From an uncultured Fibrobacter sp. (GTDB lineage Bacteria > Fibrobacterota > Fibrobacteria > Fibrobacterales > Fibrobacteraceae): a DNA stretch of 64,000 nucleotides. Location of the stretch: NCBI GenBank assembly GCA_946414075.1, contig CAMKNA010000006.1, positions 1 to 64,000 of the forward strand, written 5' to 3'. The translations under genes were made by a program, and so were the position numbers. Below, piece after piece: positions 1 to 10,144 of the stretch; position 1 is the first letter of the stretch, and each line of letters starts with the position of its first letter. Under the pieces are notes generated by a model. The model was not told where the DNA came from. It saw nothing but the letters and a program-made list of their open reading frames with translations, and did not search any database.

Positions 1-75
1 TTTTTGACCGCTCGGGCTAGAATAGGGAAAACAGGTACAGGGCTGGCCCTCGCTCCCACCTAAAGGTGGCCATGT

Positions 76-140
76 ACACTAAGCACTAAAGTGCTAAGTG
101 TCCAAAGCTCGCCTTCGGCGACTCGTCAATACGAGTCGCC
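76..140. repeat. Two adjacent intergenic inverted repeats
   Basis: ACACTAAGCACT-AA-AGTGCTAAGTGT (76-101, one mismatch) and GGCGACTCGT-CAAT-ACGAGTCGCC (117-140, perfect). Confidence 0.8.
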
Positions 141-171
141 TACGGCTCACCTTTTTGTATATTCTAGAAGT

Positions 172-1059
172 ATGGAAAATGATTCTTTGAATATGGACGC
201 CGGCACTGTGGACAGCGCCGGCGTGAGTATGGATTCTGTCGCCGAAGTCGCTATGCCCACCCCCGAGCAGTTGGGCATTTCTATAATGTCGGGACCCGAG
301 GGCGGGTTGCCTGCGGTTACCGTGGGCGACACCTTTGAGTTTCCGGTGACGGTGAGCTGGAGCGTTCAGGGGAGCGCCTTGTTGGTGGTGCCCACGGGGT
401 CTGCCAATGCGAAGGGCCTTACCCAGGTGGGCGTGTCCCAGGAGTCCGCCCGCTCTGTGAAAGACGGTGCCGAAATTGCCTCCATCACCTTTACTTATAA
501 GATTGTGGCTGAAGATACGGGTAGCCTGAATGTGCCGGCGCTTAGGTTCGAGATTCCTACGCAGGTGGGCCGTCCGCTGGATCTGCGCAGCGAAAGCGTG
601 CCTGTGCGGGTGAACGAACCGTTCAATCCGTTGCCCATTGTGGTGGGAATCGTGGTGGCCTTGTGCGTTCTGTGTGCAGGACTCTGGCGTGCAAAGCGCA
701 GGGCCCATGCCCGTGCGGCTACCGCTGCAAGGAATGCCGCTGCTGATGCCTTGCGGGAGCAGATGATGGTTTTGAAACAGCGGGTGAATACGGCGGATAG
801 TCGGGAATGGCTTTTGGAGCTGGAGAGTGTATGCAAGGGTTATGTGGCCCGGCACCTTGGGATTGCCGATGGCTCCGGGGATGTTGCCGCCGCCGCTGTG
901 AACCTTGACGCCCTGGTAAAAGATGGCCGGCTAGAAGGTTGGGAAACTCTGGTCCAGGAATTCGCCCACGCCCGCTACGGCGGCGGCAAGCGTGACGGTT
1001 TCGAGAACAAGGAAACCTGGAAGGCGGCCATGCGCCTTATGGGCGTGGAGGAGTCTTGA
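172..1059 (+). CDS. BatD/oxygen-tolerance-like membrane protein (ORF open from 91; ATG at 172 preferred)
   Basis: Beta-rich N-terminal region followed by one TM helix (PLPIVVGIVVALCVLCAGLW) and a basic cytoplasmic tail, as in BatD-like proteins; no obvious signal peptide. Confidence 0.5.
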   Translation: MENDSLNMDAGTVDSAGVSMDSVAEVAMPTPEQLGISIMSGPEGGLPAVTVGDTFEFPVTVSWSVQGSALLVVPTGSANAKGLTQVGVSQESARSVKDGAEIASITFTYKIVAEDTGSLNVPALRFEIPTQVGRPLDLRSESVPVRVNEPFNPLPIVVGIVVALCVLCAGLWRAKRRAHARAATAARNAAADALREQMMVLKQRVNTADSREWLLELESVCKGYVARHLGIADGSGDVAAAAVNLDALVKDGRLEGWETLVQEFAHARYGGGKRDGFENKETWKAAMRLMGVEES

Positions 1060-2143
1060 CCCTGGCCCCGTTCAGCCTGTAGTAGCGGGGGTTCCGTTTG
1101 GAATGGTTGACAGCGCCACGGTGCCTTGTTATAGAAGATGGCGTGGAACTTTCGGGGACTTCTGTCTTCAAGTTCCACTTTTCCAGGGAGTCGAGCCCTG
1201 CGTTTCCGAGAACCGCCAGGTCGTAGACGATGACCTTTGTGGCGCCTGCCGCACGGGCCGTATCCAGCTGGGCCGAAAGCCTTGCGCTGTCGGCCAGGGC
1301 GTGGGAGTCGTCGGTGCGGAACAGTTCCATGTCAATCCAGAATTCGATTCCGTATTTGGAGCATGCCTGCGCAAGGGCCCGCTCGTAGTTGCCGACGGTC
1401 GCGATGTCGGCGTGGGCGTTACCTGCGTCGCTTGCGCCTACGCCGTCTTGGGGTGCCAAAATGTCGGGCTGGAATCCTGCGGCAAAGAGACTCTCGAAAA
1501 AGGTCTGTAGCTTTTCGGGAGTTTCCAGGTTCTTGTTGTAGAAGGGGGCGGCCATGACCTTCCAGCCCTTGGCCTTTGCCGCCTGGGTGATGGGTTTCAG
1601 GAAATGTTTCGACAGGGAATCTGCGGTGGCGTCGTTCCGAAGGCCATCCCAGTAGTAGCGGGCCACCTCTTGAGGGATGTACACGCCCTCCACCACAGAT
1701 TCGTTTCCGTAGAGAGTATAGAGCTCGTCCAGGACTTTCTGGTTTCTCGCGGCGAGAGTGTCTAGTTGAATTGTTGTGGGTGGCGTATACCAATCGGTTC
1801 CGTTATAATAAAGGCCAAGATAAATCCGGGTTCCCGTGGCCTTGGCGGCCTCGATGCTTTTTGGGAAAAGTTGGTTGTTCTTGTATTGGGTATCTTGGAG
1901 AAAGTCCAGTTGCGAAGGGTAGTAAAGCTGGGTCGCTTCGACAGCGGCATATTGCAGCACCACATAGTCCATGCCGAGAGCGTGGAGTCTCTGGTGCATG
2001 TGGGTGATGGAATCCTGCGAATAGTAGGCGGTGGACCAGCCCGCATCGAAAACGCCATCCATGCCCACGGTGGCCGCAGACGAAATGCCGTTCCACAGGA
2101 GTGTCAACAGGGCGAGTCGAAAAATGAGACGAGAACAGGGCAT
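1037..2143 (-). CDS. Secreted DUF4434-like / glycosidase-like TIM-barrel protein
   Basis: Signal peptide; motifs such as GMDGVFDAGW, YLGLYYNGTDWY, GVYIPQEVARYYWDG, FWIDMELF. Confidence 0.5.
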   Translation of the reverse strand: MPCSRLIFRLALLTLLWNGISSAATVGMDGVFDAGWSTAYYSQDSITHMHQRLHALGMDYVVLQYAAVEATQLYYPSQLDFLQDTQYKNNQLFPKSIEAAKATGTRIYLGLYYNGTDWYTPPTTIQLDTLAARNQKVLDELYTLYGNESVVEGVYIPQEVARYYWDGLRNDATADSLSKHFLKPITQAAKAKGWKVMAAPFYNKNLETPEKLQTFFESLFAAGFQPDILAPQDGVGASDAGNAHADIATVGNYERALAQACSKYGIEFWIDMELFRTDDSHALADSARLSAQLDTARAAGATKVIVYDLAVLGNAGLDSLEKWNLKTEVPESSTPSSITRHRGAVNHSKRNPRYYRLNGARVKTPPRP

Positions 2144-2184
2144 ACCAGAAATATAATCTGTTTCTGGCTGGATAGCTAAAAAAG

Positions 2185-2973
2185 ATGATTTTTTATATTT
2201 GGGGCATGTTCTGCCTTAGAAAAGCCTTTTTAGGAATGCTTGTCGGTGTCGCTGCTGTTTGTGCTGGCGACTATTCGGCGCCGACGCGTACGGCTTTTCT
2301 GCAGGATTGTACCCGGGAGGCTAGCGAGAAGGAATGCCTTTGCGTGCTGGATAAGATGCAAAACCAGTATAGCGAAAAGGCGTTCCAGAATTATTACGCC
2401 GGCATGAGAAACGGAACGGGCAATGAGGATTTTGTCACCTTTATGGTGAGTGCCGCCACGGGATGTGTTCTTATGAGTAGCGATGCGGGCGAAGTTTTTA
2501 ATACTGCCGTCAAGGAACTTTCCGATGAAGAAATAAAGCTGCTTTTCAACACCATAAAGCAGGAAATGCCCAAGAAGGATTTTGTGCAGGACTGTGCTCC
2601 CGAAGCGAAGGACGTAATCGGTGACAAGATGGCCCGGGAGGTTTGCGGTTGCGCTTACGACCGGATGGTGGCCGACTATGACCGCTTTGTAAAGATTGTC
2701 AAGGAAGAGGGTATGCCGGGAGCCTCTGAAACATGGGGTGCGGATTACATAATTGATTGCGTTCCCGAGAAATTTACGCCAGATGTGGAGCAGAATCTGA
2801 TAAAGTATCTGAATCACGAGGGTATTCCCCTGTCTACAGGTAAGTGCCTGTTGGATGTGCTGAAAAAGGAATATACCCTCAGGGCGTTTATGGCGGCTTC
2901 TGTCAAGAACAGTGAATCGTTCCAGATGATTCTCATGGGACTTGCATCCAAGTGCATGGGCGCGACTTATTAA
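2185..2973 (+). CDS. Hypothetical secreted protein with repeated Cys-containing segments
   Basis: ORF with signal peptide; two similar segments (FLQDCTREASEKECLCVLDKMQ / FVQDCAPEAKDVIGDKMAREVCGCAYDRM). Confidence 0.6.
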   Translation: MIFYIWGMFCLRKAFLGMLVGVAAVCAGDYSAPTRTAFLQDCTREASEKECLCVLDKMQNQYSEKAFQNYYAGMRNGTGNEDFVTFMVSAATGCVLMSSDAGEVFNTAVKELSDEEIKLLFNTIKQEMPKKDFVQDCAPEAKDVIGDKMAREVCGCAYDRMVADYDRFVKIVKEEGMPGASETWGADYIIDCVPEKFTPDVEQNLIKYLNHEGIPLSTGKCLLDVLKKEYTLRAFMAASVKNSESFQMILMGLASKCMGATY

Positions 2974-2980
2974 GAGAATT

Positions 2981-3421
2981 ATGAAAATTATCCGGGTAAC
3001 AAGGGAATGCGAACGGGCTGGCACTTACTATGTGCGCATGGCTGCGATGATGCACAAATACCAGATTCCCTTGGATGCTGAAGTTGATTCGCATGATGGC
3101 GAGAACTGCCATTATATTTTGGCATTGGATGGTATTTATCCGGTGGCTACATGCCGCTGGTTTAGCGTGGGCGATGCAGCCGATGGTGTTGCCGAAATCG
3201 GGCGTGTCGTGGTGCTGCCGGAGTACCGGGGTAAGCATTTAGGCCAGGCCGTTGTCGCTGAGGCTGAAAAGTGGATGCGCGAAGCTGGAATTAAGAAGGT
3301 CGAGATTTCGAGTCGTGAGGATGCCGCAGGTTTCTATGAAAAAATGGGCTACCGTTTTAACGAAAACGGCAAGCCTCATCACGATACGTTCCAGTGCGTG
3401 TACATGGAAAAGGTTCTGTGA
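2981..3421 (+). CDS. GNAT family N-acetyltransferase
   Basis: IGRVVVLPEYRGKHLGQAVVAEAEKWMREAG acetyl-CoA binding motif; FYEKMGYRF. Confidence 0.85.
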   Translation: MKIIRVTRECERAGTYYVRMAAMMHKYQIPLDAEVDSHDGENCHYILALDGIYPVATCRWFSVGDAADGVAEIGRVVVLPEYRGKHLGQAVVAEAEKWMREAGIKKVEISSREDAAGFYEKMGYRFNENGKPHHDTFQCVYMEKVL

Positions 3422-3423
3422 AC

Positions 3424-3771
3424 CTAGTGGATTTCCATCTTTGAAAAGAGATTCAGTACGGCCACTCCTGAGATAATTAGGATAAGCCCGATGATGGCGC
3501 CTAAATCAGGTATTTGCTTGAAAAAGAAGATGCCGCTTATGGTGATGAGCGCGATGCCCAGTGCCGACCAGGTGGCGTACGCGATTCCGATGGGGATGGT
3601 GCGCAGGCAGAGGCTCAGCAGATAGAGCGATGCCACGTAGCAGACGAGCGAGGCAATGGAAGGGACGAGCTTGGTGAACTGTTCCGACATCTTGAGAAAT
3701 GTGGTGCCGGCGGCCTCTGCGATAATGGCAAGTAACAGGAATAGGTAATTGAGCATGGTGGGAATATACAA
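3424..3771 (-). CDS. Small multidrug resistance (SMR/EmrE-like) transporter
   Basis: Four TM helices; AIIAEAAGTTFLKMSEQFT, GIAYATWSALGIA motifs. Confidence 0.85.
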   Translation of the reverse strand: MYIPTMLNYLFLLLAIIAEAAGTTFLKMSEQFTKLVPSIASLVCYVASLYLLSLCLRTIPIGIAYATWSALGIALITISGIFFFKQIPDLGAIIGLILIISGVAVLNLFSKMEIH

Positions 3772-3809
3772 AATAATTTGTATATTATGAAAATCGCCGA
3801 GGGGTGTAT

Positions 3810-4130
3810 ATGCCGAGTTCTGAAAAGTTTCGTGACCATGTGTTGCAGCAGTTCAAGGGTGAACTGCGTGTAACGACCCGCAAGATGATGGGCGAGTACA
3901 TTCTGTATGCCGACGGGAAAATCTTCGGCGGAATTTACGATGACCGCCTGCTGGTGAAGCCCGTGCCCGCGGCTGTGGCGATGCTCCCCGGCGCGAAAAA
4001 GCAATTGCCTTACGACGGCGCCAAACCCATGCTTCGTGTGACCAACGAGCAGATAGAAGATAGCGGCCTGCTGGTGCGCCTGCTCGACGCCATGCTGCCG
4101 GAATTGCCTGCTCCGAAGAAGAAAAAGTAA
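3810..4130 (+). CDS. TfoX/Sxy N-terminal domain protein
   Basis: RKMMGEYILYADGKIFGGIYDDRLLVKPV is typical of TfoX_N. Confidence 0.8.
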   Translation: MPSSEKFRDHVLQQFKGELRVTTRKMMGEYILYADGKIFGGIYDDRLLVKPVPAAVAMLPGAKKQLPYDGAKPMLRVTNEQIEDSGLLVRLLDAMLPELPAPKKKK

Positions 4131-4194
4131 GGTGATTTGCCTTTTTCCGTGGAATTTTGTATCTTAATTCGCGAAAACAGAAGAGGTTAACTAA

Positions 4195-5178
4195 ATGGAT
4201 ATTCAGGAACTTTCGGAAAAGGTTAGACAGCAGAGTGCTTTTTGCATGAATTTGCTGCGTGAAGTGGAAGGTACGGTTATTGGCCAGAAGGCGTTGGTTG
4301 AAAGCATTCTGACGGGCATTTTGGCGGACGGTCACGTGCTGCTGGAAGGCCTGCCGGGCCTTGCCAAGACGACTGCGGTGAAGGCTTTTGCCGATGCCGT
4401 GTCGCTGGATTTCAAGCGCATCCAGTTCACTCCCGACCTGTTGCCGGCCGACTTGCTGGGTACCACGATTTACAACGCGAAGGAAGCGAAGTTCGAGACC
4501 CGCAAGGGCCCGCTCTTTACGAACCTGGTGCTCGCTGATGAAATTAACCGTGCTCCGTCGAAGGTGCAGAGCGCCTTGCTCGAAGCCATGCAGGAACGCC
4601 ATATCACCATTGGTGACGAGACGTTCAAGCTCGACGAACCGTTCTTGGTGCTTGCCACGCAGAACCCGATTGAGCAGGAAGGTACGTATCCGCTGCCCGA
4701 AGCCCAGGTGGACCGTTTCCTCTTGAAGGTGAAGGTCAGCTACCCGAACAAGGCCGACGAAATGAAGATTTTGGATGCCGTTGCCGGTGCGGGACTCCGT
4801 CAGCCGCAGGCTGTCGCCACGAAGGAAGACATTCTGGCCGCTCGCCAGCTGGTGAAGCAGGTGTACGTGGACGAACGCGTGCGCGAATACATCGTGAACC
4901 TGGTGCTTGCGACCCGCGATCCGGGCAGCATCAAGCGCAGCGACCTGGTGGGCTTTGTGGAAGTGGGCGCCTCTCCGCGTGCATCAATTGGCCTTGCCCA
5001 GGCTTCGAAGGCCCATGCGTTTATCCAGGGCCGCGCCTACGTGACGCCCGAAGACGTGAAGGCCGTCGCCATGGAAGTGCTCCGCCACCGCATTATCTTG
5101 AGCTATGAGGCCGAAGCGGAAGAAGTCTCCGCCGAGACCGTGGTGCAGAAGATTCTCGACAGCGTCGAAGTGCCGTAG
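4195..5178 (+). CDS. MoxR-family AAA+ ATPase
   Basis: GHVLLEGLPGLAKTTAVKAFA Walker A; LADEINRAPSKVQSALLEAMQE Walker B; ATQNPIEQEGTYPLPEAQVDRF. Confidence 0.95.
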   Translation: MDIQELSEKVRQQSAFCMNLLREVEGTVIGQKALVESILTGILADGHVLLEGLPGLAKTTAVKAFADAVSLDFKRIQFTPDLLPADLLGTTIYNAKEAKFETRKGPLFTNLVLADEINRAPSKVQSALLEAMQERHITIGDETFKLDEPFLVLATQNPIEQEGTYPLPEAQVDRFLLKVKVSYPNKADEMKILDAVAGAGLRQPQAVATKEDILAARQLVKQVYVDERVREYIVNLVLATRDPGSIKRSDLVGFVEVGASPRASIGLAQASKAHAFIQGRAYVTPEDVKAVAMEVLRHRIILSYEAEAEEVSAETVVQKILDSVEVP

Positions 5179-5200
5179 TCGCGGGTGCCGCAACCAACAA

Positions 5201-5839
5201 TTACACAAGCCGGGCCTTGAGCTCGGCTTTCACTTTTTTTAGGTCGCTGCAGGTGAGGATAGGCAAAAGCTTGTTGATTTCGTCGATAGGCTTGTCCCAC
5301 CATTTGAATTTGAGTAATAGCCTGGTGAGTTCTTCGTCGAAACGCTTGCGGAGCGGTTTGGCCGGATTGCCTACCACGATGGTGTAGGGTTCGACATCGC
5401 TGCCCACGACTGTATTCGCCCCGATAATCACGCCGTCGCCAATGTGAACTCCAGGGAGGATTGTGGCGTTCTGACCAATCCATACATCGTTCCCGACGAC
5501 CGTATCGCCTTTGAGCGGCAGGTCCTTTTGGGCCGGGGCGTTTTGCTCCCAGGTGCCAAAAATGTAGAAGGGGTAAGTGGTAGCCGCGTTCATTTGGTGA
5601 TTTGCCCCATTCATTATGAATTCCACTCCTGCGGCAATTTGGCAGAACTTGCCGATAATGAGTTTGTCTCCAATAAAGTCATAGTGGTGGGTGACATGTT
5701 TTTCGAAATCGGTATCGGCAAAGTAGGTGAAATCACCGACGATAATGTTTGGGTTCTTGACGGCGGGCTTGACGAAGGTCAATGCCTCCACGTTGGCGAT
5801 AGGCTGGATGACGCTTGGGTCGGGAGTCTTTGCTGGCAT
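5201..5839 (-). CDS. CatB/Vat-type hexapeptide O-acetyltransferase
   Basis: GDKLIIGKFCQIAAGVEFIMNGANHQMNAATTYPF; GNDVWIGQNATILPGVHIGDGVIIGANTVV. Confidence 0.85.
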   Translation of the reverse strand: MPAKTPDPSVIQPIANVEALTFVKPAVKNPNIIVGDFTYFADTDFEKHVTHHYDFIGDKLIIGKFCQIAAGVEFIMNGANHQMNAATTYPFYIFGTWEQNAPAQKDLPLKGDTVVGNDVWIGQNATILPGVHIGDGVIIGANTVVGSDVEPYTIVVGNPAKPLRKRFDEELTRLLLKFKWWDKPIDEINKLLPILTCSDLKKVKAELKARLV

Positions 5840-5951
5840 AGAAGGAATATAGATTAATTTGCGGATTTCTATCCGTAGGCTATATTTTTATTGTGTGCAG
5901 TTTTTGGGAAAAACTTGCTATCATTTACGGCATGGATGAAGTGTTTATGGA

Positions 5952-7166
5952 GTGTTTTTGCACTTGCAGGGTGTTCTTGTGAAAAAATTTAGACTTGTCG
6001 CTCTCGGCCTGATTTTTGTGGTGGCCGTTTTGTTCCACATCGGGTTTGCCAATGGGGTTTTGAAAGAGGAGCGCACACTTGATTCCGGCGTCAAGGTTTC
6101 GGTGAGCGCCCATGACGTGTGGCAGGCTTATGCGGGTGGTATCGACGATGTGGCGCTGGGAGCGCCCTTCCGTCAGTATGCGATGCACACGAATGTGGGC
6201 GGAAAAGAATTCCGTTCGACGCTGGTAGAATTTCCTTTCGGGAGCTCGGCGGTTGATTCCGTTGAGGCTGATTCCGCAGCCGGTGCCAAGCCCGCGCGGG
6301 GGATAATCCTGTATGTGCATGGTTACAACGATTATTTTTTTCAGAAGGAAATGGCTCAAAAGGCGGATTCGGCGGGCTACGCCTTTTTTGCGATAGACCT
6401 GCATTATTGCGGGCGCTCCTTTGCGCCTGGGGACCGTCGGGGTGACCTGCGAAACATGCGGGAGTTTTTTCCGGAGCTGGATTTTGCGGTGGAGCTTGCG
6501 CGGGTGATTACGAAGGAGCGTACAGGGCATGCGCATTCGCTGCCGCTGGTCTTGATAGGGCATTCCCAGGGCGGCTTGCTGGTGTCGTTTTATGCGGAGT
6601 CCCGTCCAGCCGAAAAGTTTGCGGCTCTTGTCTTGAACAGTCCTTTCTTTGATTTCAATTTCAACTGGCTTGTGCGCAATGTCGCGATTCCGGTCATTTC
6701 GGAGCTGGCCATGTACCTGCCCGACTTTTCGATTGGGTCCAGCGGGAATCCGAATTACGCCTACGCGATCAACAGGGAGCGTTATGGCGAGTGGCAATAC
6801 AATACGGAATGGAAAAGGGAAGAACGGCCGGAGCAGTTTTTGGGGTGGATACGCGGGGTTCATAGGGCCCAGCTGGAATTGCACAGGGGATTTCATATAA
6901 ATTCACCGGTGCTTGTGATGCATGGAGACTGTAGCGAAAATGACGATGAGTGGTCAGATGACCAGATGCATTGCGATGGCGTGCTGGATGGGGAGCATAT
7001 AGAGATGTGGGCGCCGAAAGTCGGGACGAAGGTAACGACGGAAACGGTGGCGGGCGGCTTGCACGACTTGTACCTTTCCCGCAAGGATGTGCGTGACGAA
7101 GCCTACGCAAAGACATTTAGCTTTATAGACGAAAGCCTGCGAGAGTTAGAACGCGCCGACGATTAG
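5952..7166 (+). CDS. Alpha/beta hydrolase (serine aminopeptidase S33-like)
   Basis: GIILYVHGYNDYFFQ; LVLIGHSQGGLLVSFYAE nucleophile elbow. Confidence 0.8.
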   Translation: MFLHLQGVLVKKFRLVALGLIFVVAVLFHIGFANGVLKEERTLDSGVKVSVSAHDVWQAYAGGIDDVALGAPFRQYAMHTNVGGKEFRSTLVEFPFGSSAVDSVEADSAAGAKPARGIILYVHGYNDYFFQKEMAQKADSAGYAFFAIDLHYCGRSFAPGDRRGDLRNMREFFPELDFAVELARVITKERTGHAHSLPLVLIGHSQGGLLVSFYAESRPAEKFAALVLNSPFFDFNFNWLVRNVAIPVISELAMYLPDFSIGSSGNPNYAYAINRERYGEWQYNTEWKREERPEQFLGWIRGVHRAQLELHRGFHINSPVLVMHGDCSENDDEWSDDQMHCDGVLDGEHIEMWAPKVGTKVTTETVAGGLHDLYLSRKDVRDEAYAKTFSFIDESLRELERADD

Positions 7167-7335
7167 CCTGCGGTGTTTTAGCCGGAGCGTTTTCTAGCCG
7201 TTTTTGCCGCATTGCTAGCCCTTTTCAGTCCCGCATTCCGCCCACTTTTTTATCTTTATGGCGAAAAAGGGCGCAGGGAAGGCCTCTGCGCTTGAATTTT
7301 CGTGTTTAACCAGAAAGACAAAAAACGAAGGATAT

Positions 7336-8619
7336 ATGGCAAATCGTGTTGTAATCGGTTCCCAGTGGGGTGACGAAGGCAAGGCCAAGGTTGTTGATTT
7401 TCTGACGCTGGACGCAGACTACATCGTGCGTTTCCAGGGCGGCGCAAATGCTGGCCATACCGTGGAAGTGGGCGACAAGAAGTTCGTGTTCCACCTGATT
7501 CCCTCGGGCATTATGCATGATGACAAGATTTGCGTGATCGGTAATGGCGTGGTGCTTGACCCGGTGCAGACTTTGGCCGAAATCGCCGACCTGCACACCA
7601 AGGGTATCAATCCCGAAGGTCGCCTGTTCATTGCCGACAACGCACATGTGGTGCTCCCGTACCACTCCACCCTCGACAAGGCCAAGGAAAAGAAGGCTGG
7701 TAAGGGCGCTATCGGTACGACTGGCCGCGGCATTGGCCCCTGCTATAGCGACAAGGTGAACCGTATCGGCGTTCGCGTGGGCGACCTCATGGACGAACGC
7801 GAACTGCGCCCCCGCGTCGAAGCGATGGCCAAGGTTCACAACGAAGAATTTAAGGTGATGTACGATGTTCCCGAAATTGATCCGGAACAGGTCATCAAGG
7901 ACTACCTCGAACTCGGTCAGAAGATTAAGCCGTTCGTGCGCGACGTGAGCGCCATGCTCTATGCTGCCGTCAAGGCCGGCAAGCGCTTGGTGTTTGAAGG
8001 TGCCCAGGGTACCATCCTCGACGTGGACCAGGGTACTTACCCGTTCGTGACCTCCAGCAACACGGTCGCAGGCTATGCTAGCTGCGGCGCAGGCATTGGC
8101 CCCACGGCCATCGACCAGGTGGTGGGCGTTGTGAAGGCTTACACGACCCGCGTGGGTAACGGTCCGTTCCCGACTGAACTTTTGGACGAAACGGGCGATG
8201 TGCTCCGTAAGATTGGTAACGAATACGGCGCCACCACGGGCCGTAACCGCCGTTGCGGCTGGTTCGATGCCCCGGTGGTCCGCAAGGCTGCCGTGGTGAA
8301 CGGACTCACTCACCTGGCCATTACCAAGCTCGACGTGCTGGACACTTTTGACACCATCAAGATTTGCACTCACTACGAATGCGACGGCGAAAAGATCGAA
8401 AACTTCCCGAACCAGCTTTCCAAGGTGGGCCGCTGCGTGCCGGTCTACGAAGAAATGCCGGGCTGGAAGTGCGATACCACCAAGTGCCGCAAGCTGGAAG
8501 ACCTGCCGGAAAATGCCCGCAAGTACCTGAACCGCATGGCGGAACTGGTGGGCGTGAAGATCGGCATGATTTCTATCGGTGCTAAGCGTGACCAGAGTAT
8601 CATTGTAGATTTGGACTAA
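7336..8619 (+). CDS. purA: Adenylosuccinate synthase
   Basis: GSQWGDEGKAKVVD, GANAGHTVEV, GTTGRGIGPCYSDK, FEGAQGTILDVDQGTYPFVTSSN; start at ATG 7336 rather than ORF start 7258. Confidence 0.97.
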   Translation: MANRVVIGSQWGDEGKAKVVDFLTLDADYIVRFQGGANAGHTVEVGDKKFVFHLIPSGIMHDDKICVIGNGVVLDPVQTLAEIADLHTKGINPEGRLFIADNAHVVLPYHSTLDKAKEKKAGKGAIGTTGRGIGPCYSDKVNRIGVRVGDLMDERELRPRVEAMAKVHNEEFKVMYDVPEIDPEQVIKDYLELGQKIKPFVRDVSAMLYAAVKAGKRLVFEGAQGTILDVDQGTYPFVTSSNTVAGYASCGAGIGPTAIDQVVGVVKAYTTRVGNGPFPTELLDETGDVLRKIGNEYGATTGRNRRCGWFDAPVVRKAAVVNGLTHLAITKLDVLDTFDTIKICTHYECDGEKIENFPNQLSKVGRCVPVYEEMPGWKCDTTKCRKLEDLPENARKYLNRMAELVGVKIGMISIGAKRDQSIIVDLD

Positions 8620-8658
8620 CCTGTTTGGGGACAGGGGTGGACAAGAAGAGAGGAAAAC

Positions 8659-9369
8659 ATGGATGCTAGCGTTTTGGAATTGCTGAAGGGCGTGGAGCTG
8701 TTCTCGGAACTGAGCGACGAGCAGCTGAAGCTTCTGGGCGATTTGGTCGAAGTGCAGAACTTCAATCGTGACGAAACCGTGGTACTGGAAGGCGACGACT
8801 CCGTTCAGGCGCTGTACCTTATTGCCTCGGGTTCTGTCCAGGTGTACATGACCGGTGCCGATGGCCGCGAGACTATCCTTAGCTTCTTGGAACGGGGAGA
8901 CTTCTTTGGAGAGATGTCTCTCATTGATGGTGAGCCCAGGTCCGCTTCGGTTCGCACGGTCTCGGATTCTCAGCTGATGATTATCTATCGTGATGCGTTC
9001 CTGGACCTTCTTCGCAAGTACCCCGAACTGGCTATGTCTCTCCTTTCCGAAATGTGTAAGCGTCTCCGCAAGGCCAACAGGCAGATTGGTTCACTTTCCA
9101 CTATGTCGGTCAGTGGTCGTGTGGCGGGCACCCTCCTGAATCTCATGGAAGAGCGCGGTGTTCGCATCCATACCGAAAACGGCAAGATGGTTACCGTCAT
9201 CCACAACCGCCCGACCCAGCAGCAGCTGGCAGACATGTCTGGCACCACCCGCGAGACGGTGAGCCGCATCAGCTCCATTTTGGTGAAGGCCGGTGCCATC
9301 GCCATCACGGGTAAGGACATCGTGATTTTCGACGAGGAATCTTTGCAGGAGAAAGCTGCAAAGGGGTAA
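8659..9369 (+). CDS. Crp/Fnr family transcriptional regulator
   Basis: Cyclic-nucleotide-binding domain (GDFFGEMSLIDGEPRSASV) plus HTH (TQQQLADMSGTTRETVSR). Confidence 0.95.
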   Translation: MDASVLELLKGVELFSELSDEQLKLLGDLVEVQNFNRDETVVLEGDDSVQALYLIASGSVQVYMTGADGRETILSFLERGDFFGEMSLIDGEPRSASVRTVSDSQLMIIYRDAFLDLLRKYPELAMSLLSEMCKRLRKANRQIGSLSTMSVSGRVAGTLLNLMEERGVRIHTENGKMVTVIHNRPTQQQLADMSGTTRETVSRISSILVKAGAIAITGKDIVIFDEESLQEKAAKG

Positions 9370-9380
9370 TTTTTTAGAGA

Positions 9381-10142
9381 ATGAACAAGATAAAGAAGTT
9401 TTTTACATGGCTTAAGACATCACCGTTTATCAAGGCGGTCATCGCCTGGGTGGTGATTCTCGTAGTTTTCGCGCTAGTCGTAGACAAAATGGCGCTGCCT
9501 ATTTTTTCTGGACAGTTCACTAGCACCGCCGAAGTTCCCAAGCTGGAGGGCATGACGGAGGCTGAAGCCGAAGCGGCCCTTGCCAAGGCGGGCTTCAAGG
9601 CCAAGTGGCTCGAAGAGGGTCGCTACAATGCCCAGGTGCCTGCGGGCCGCATGCTGGTGCAGATGCCTGCCGCAGGGCGTATGGCCAAGATTGGCCGCAC
9701 CGTGCAGATTACCAAGAGTCTCGGGCTCCGTCAGGTGGAAATTCCAGACCTGCGCGGAAAGAGCCAGAAGCAGGCGACCATCACCTTGACCCGCGCAGGG
9801 CTTGTACAGGGCCAGATTATCAAGGGCGCCCACAAGAGCATTCCCCGTGGGGTTGTTATCCGTACGGACCCGATGGCTGGCGATACCGTGCGTGTAGGCG
9901 ATACCGTCAATGTCATTATTTCGGCAGGCGAGACTCTCGGTCGTGTGCTTTTGCCCTCCTTTGCCGGCGAAGTCATTGACGATGTCTTTGTGAAGGTGGA
10001 ACAGCTGGGATTCAAGGTGGGCAACGTGAAGCGCGTGAAGGCTGAAAACGGCGAGGCCCCGAACACTGTTTTGGAAACATCTCCCAAGGAAGGCGACTAC
10101 CTGTTGCCCGACACCAAGATTGACTTTGTCATTGCAGACTAG
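9381..10142 (+). CDS. PASTA-domain membrane protein
   Basis: N-terminal TM then PASTA repeats (VPKLEGMTEAEAEAALAKAGF; IPDLRGKSQKQATITLTRAGL; SFAGEVIDDVFVKVEQLGF). Confidence 0.85.
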   Translation: MNKIKKFFTWLKTSPFIKAVIAWVVILVVFALVVDKMALPIFSGQFTSTAEVPKLEGMTEAEAEAALAKAGFKAKWLEEGRYNAQVPAGRMLVQMPAAGRMAKIGRTVQITKSLGLRQVEIPDLRGKSQKQATITLTRAGLVQGQIIKGAHKSIPRGVVIRTDPMAGDTVRVGDTVNVIISAGETLGRVLLPSFAGEVIDDVFVKVEQLGFKVGNVKRVKAENGEAPNTVLETSPKEGDYLLPDTKIDFVIAD

Positions 10143-10144
10143 TT

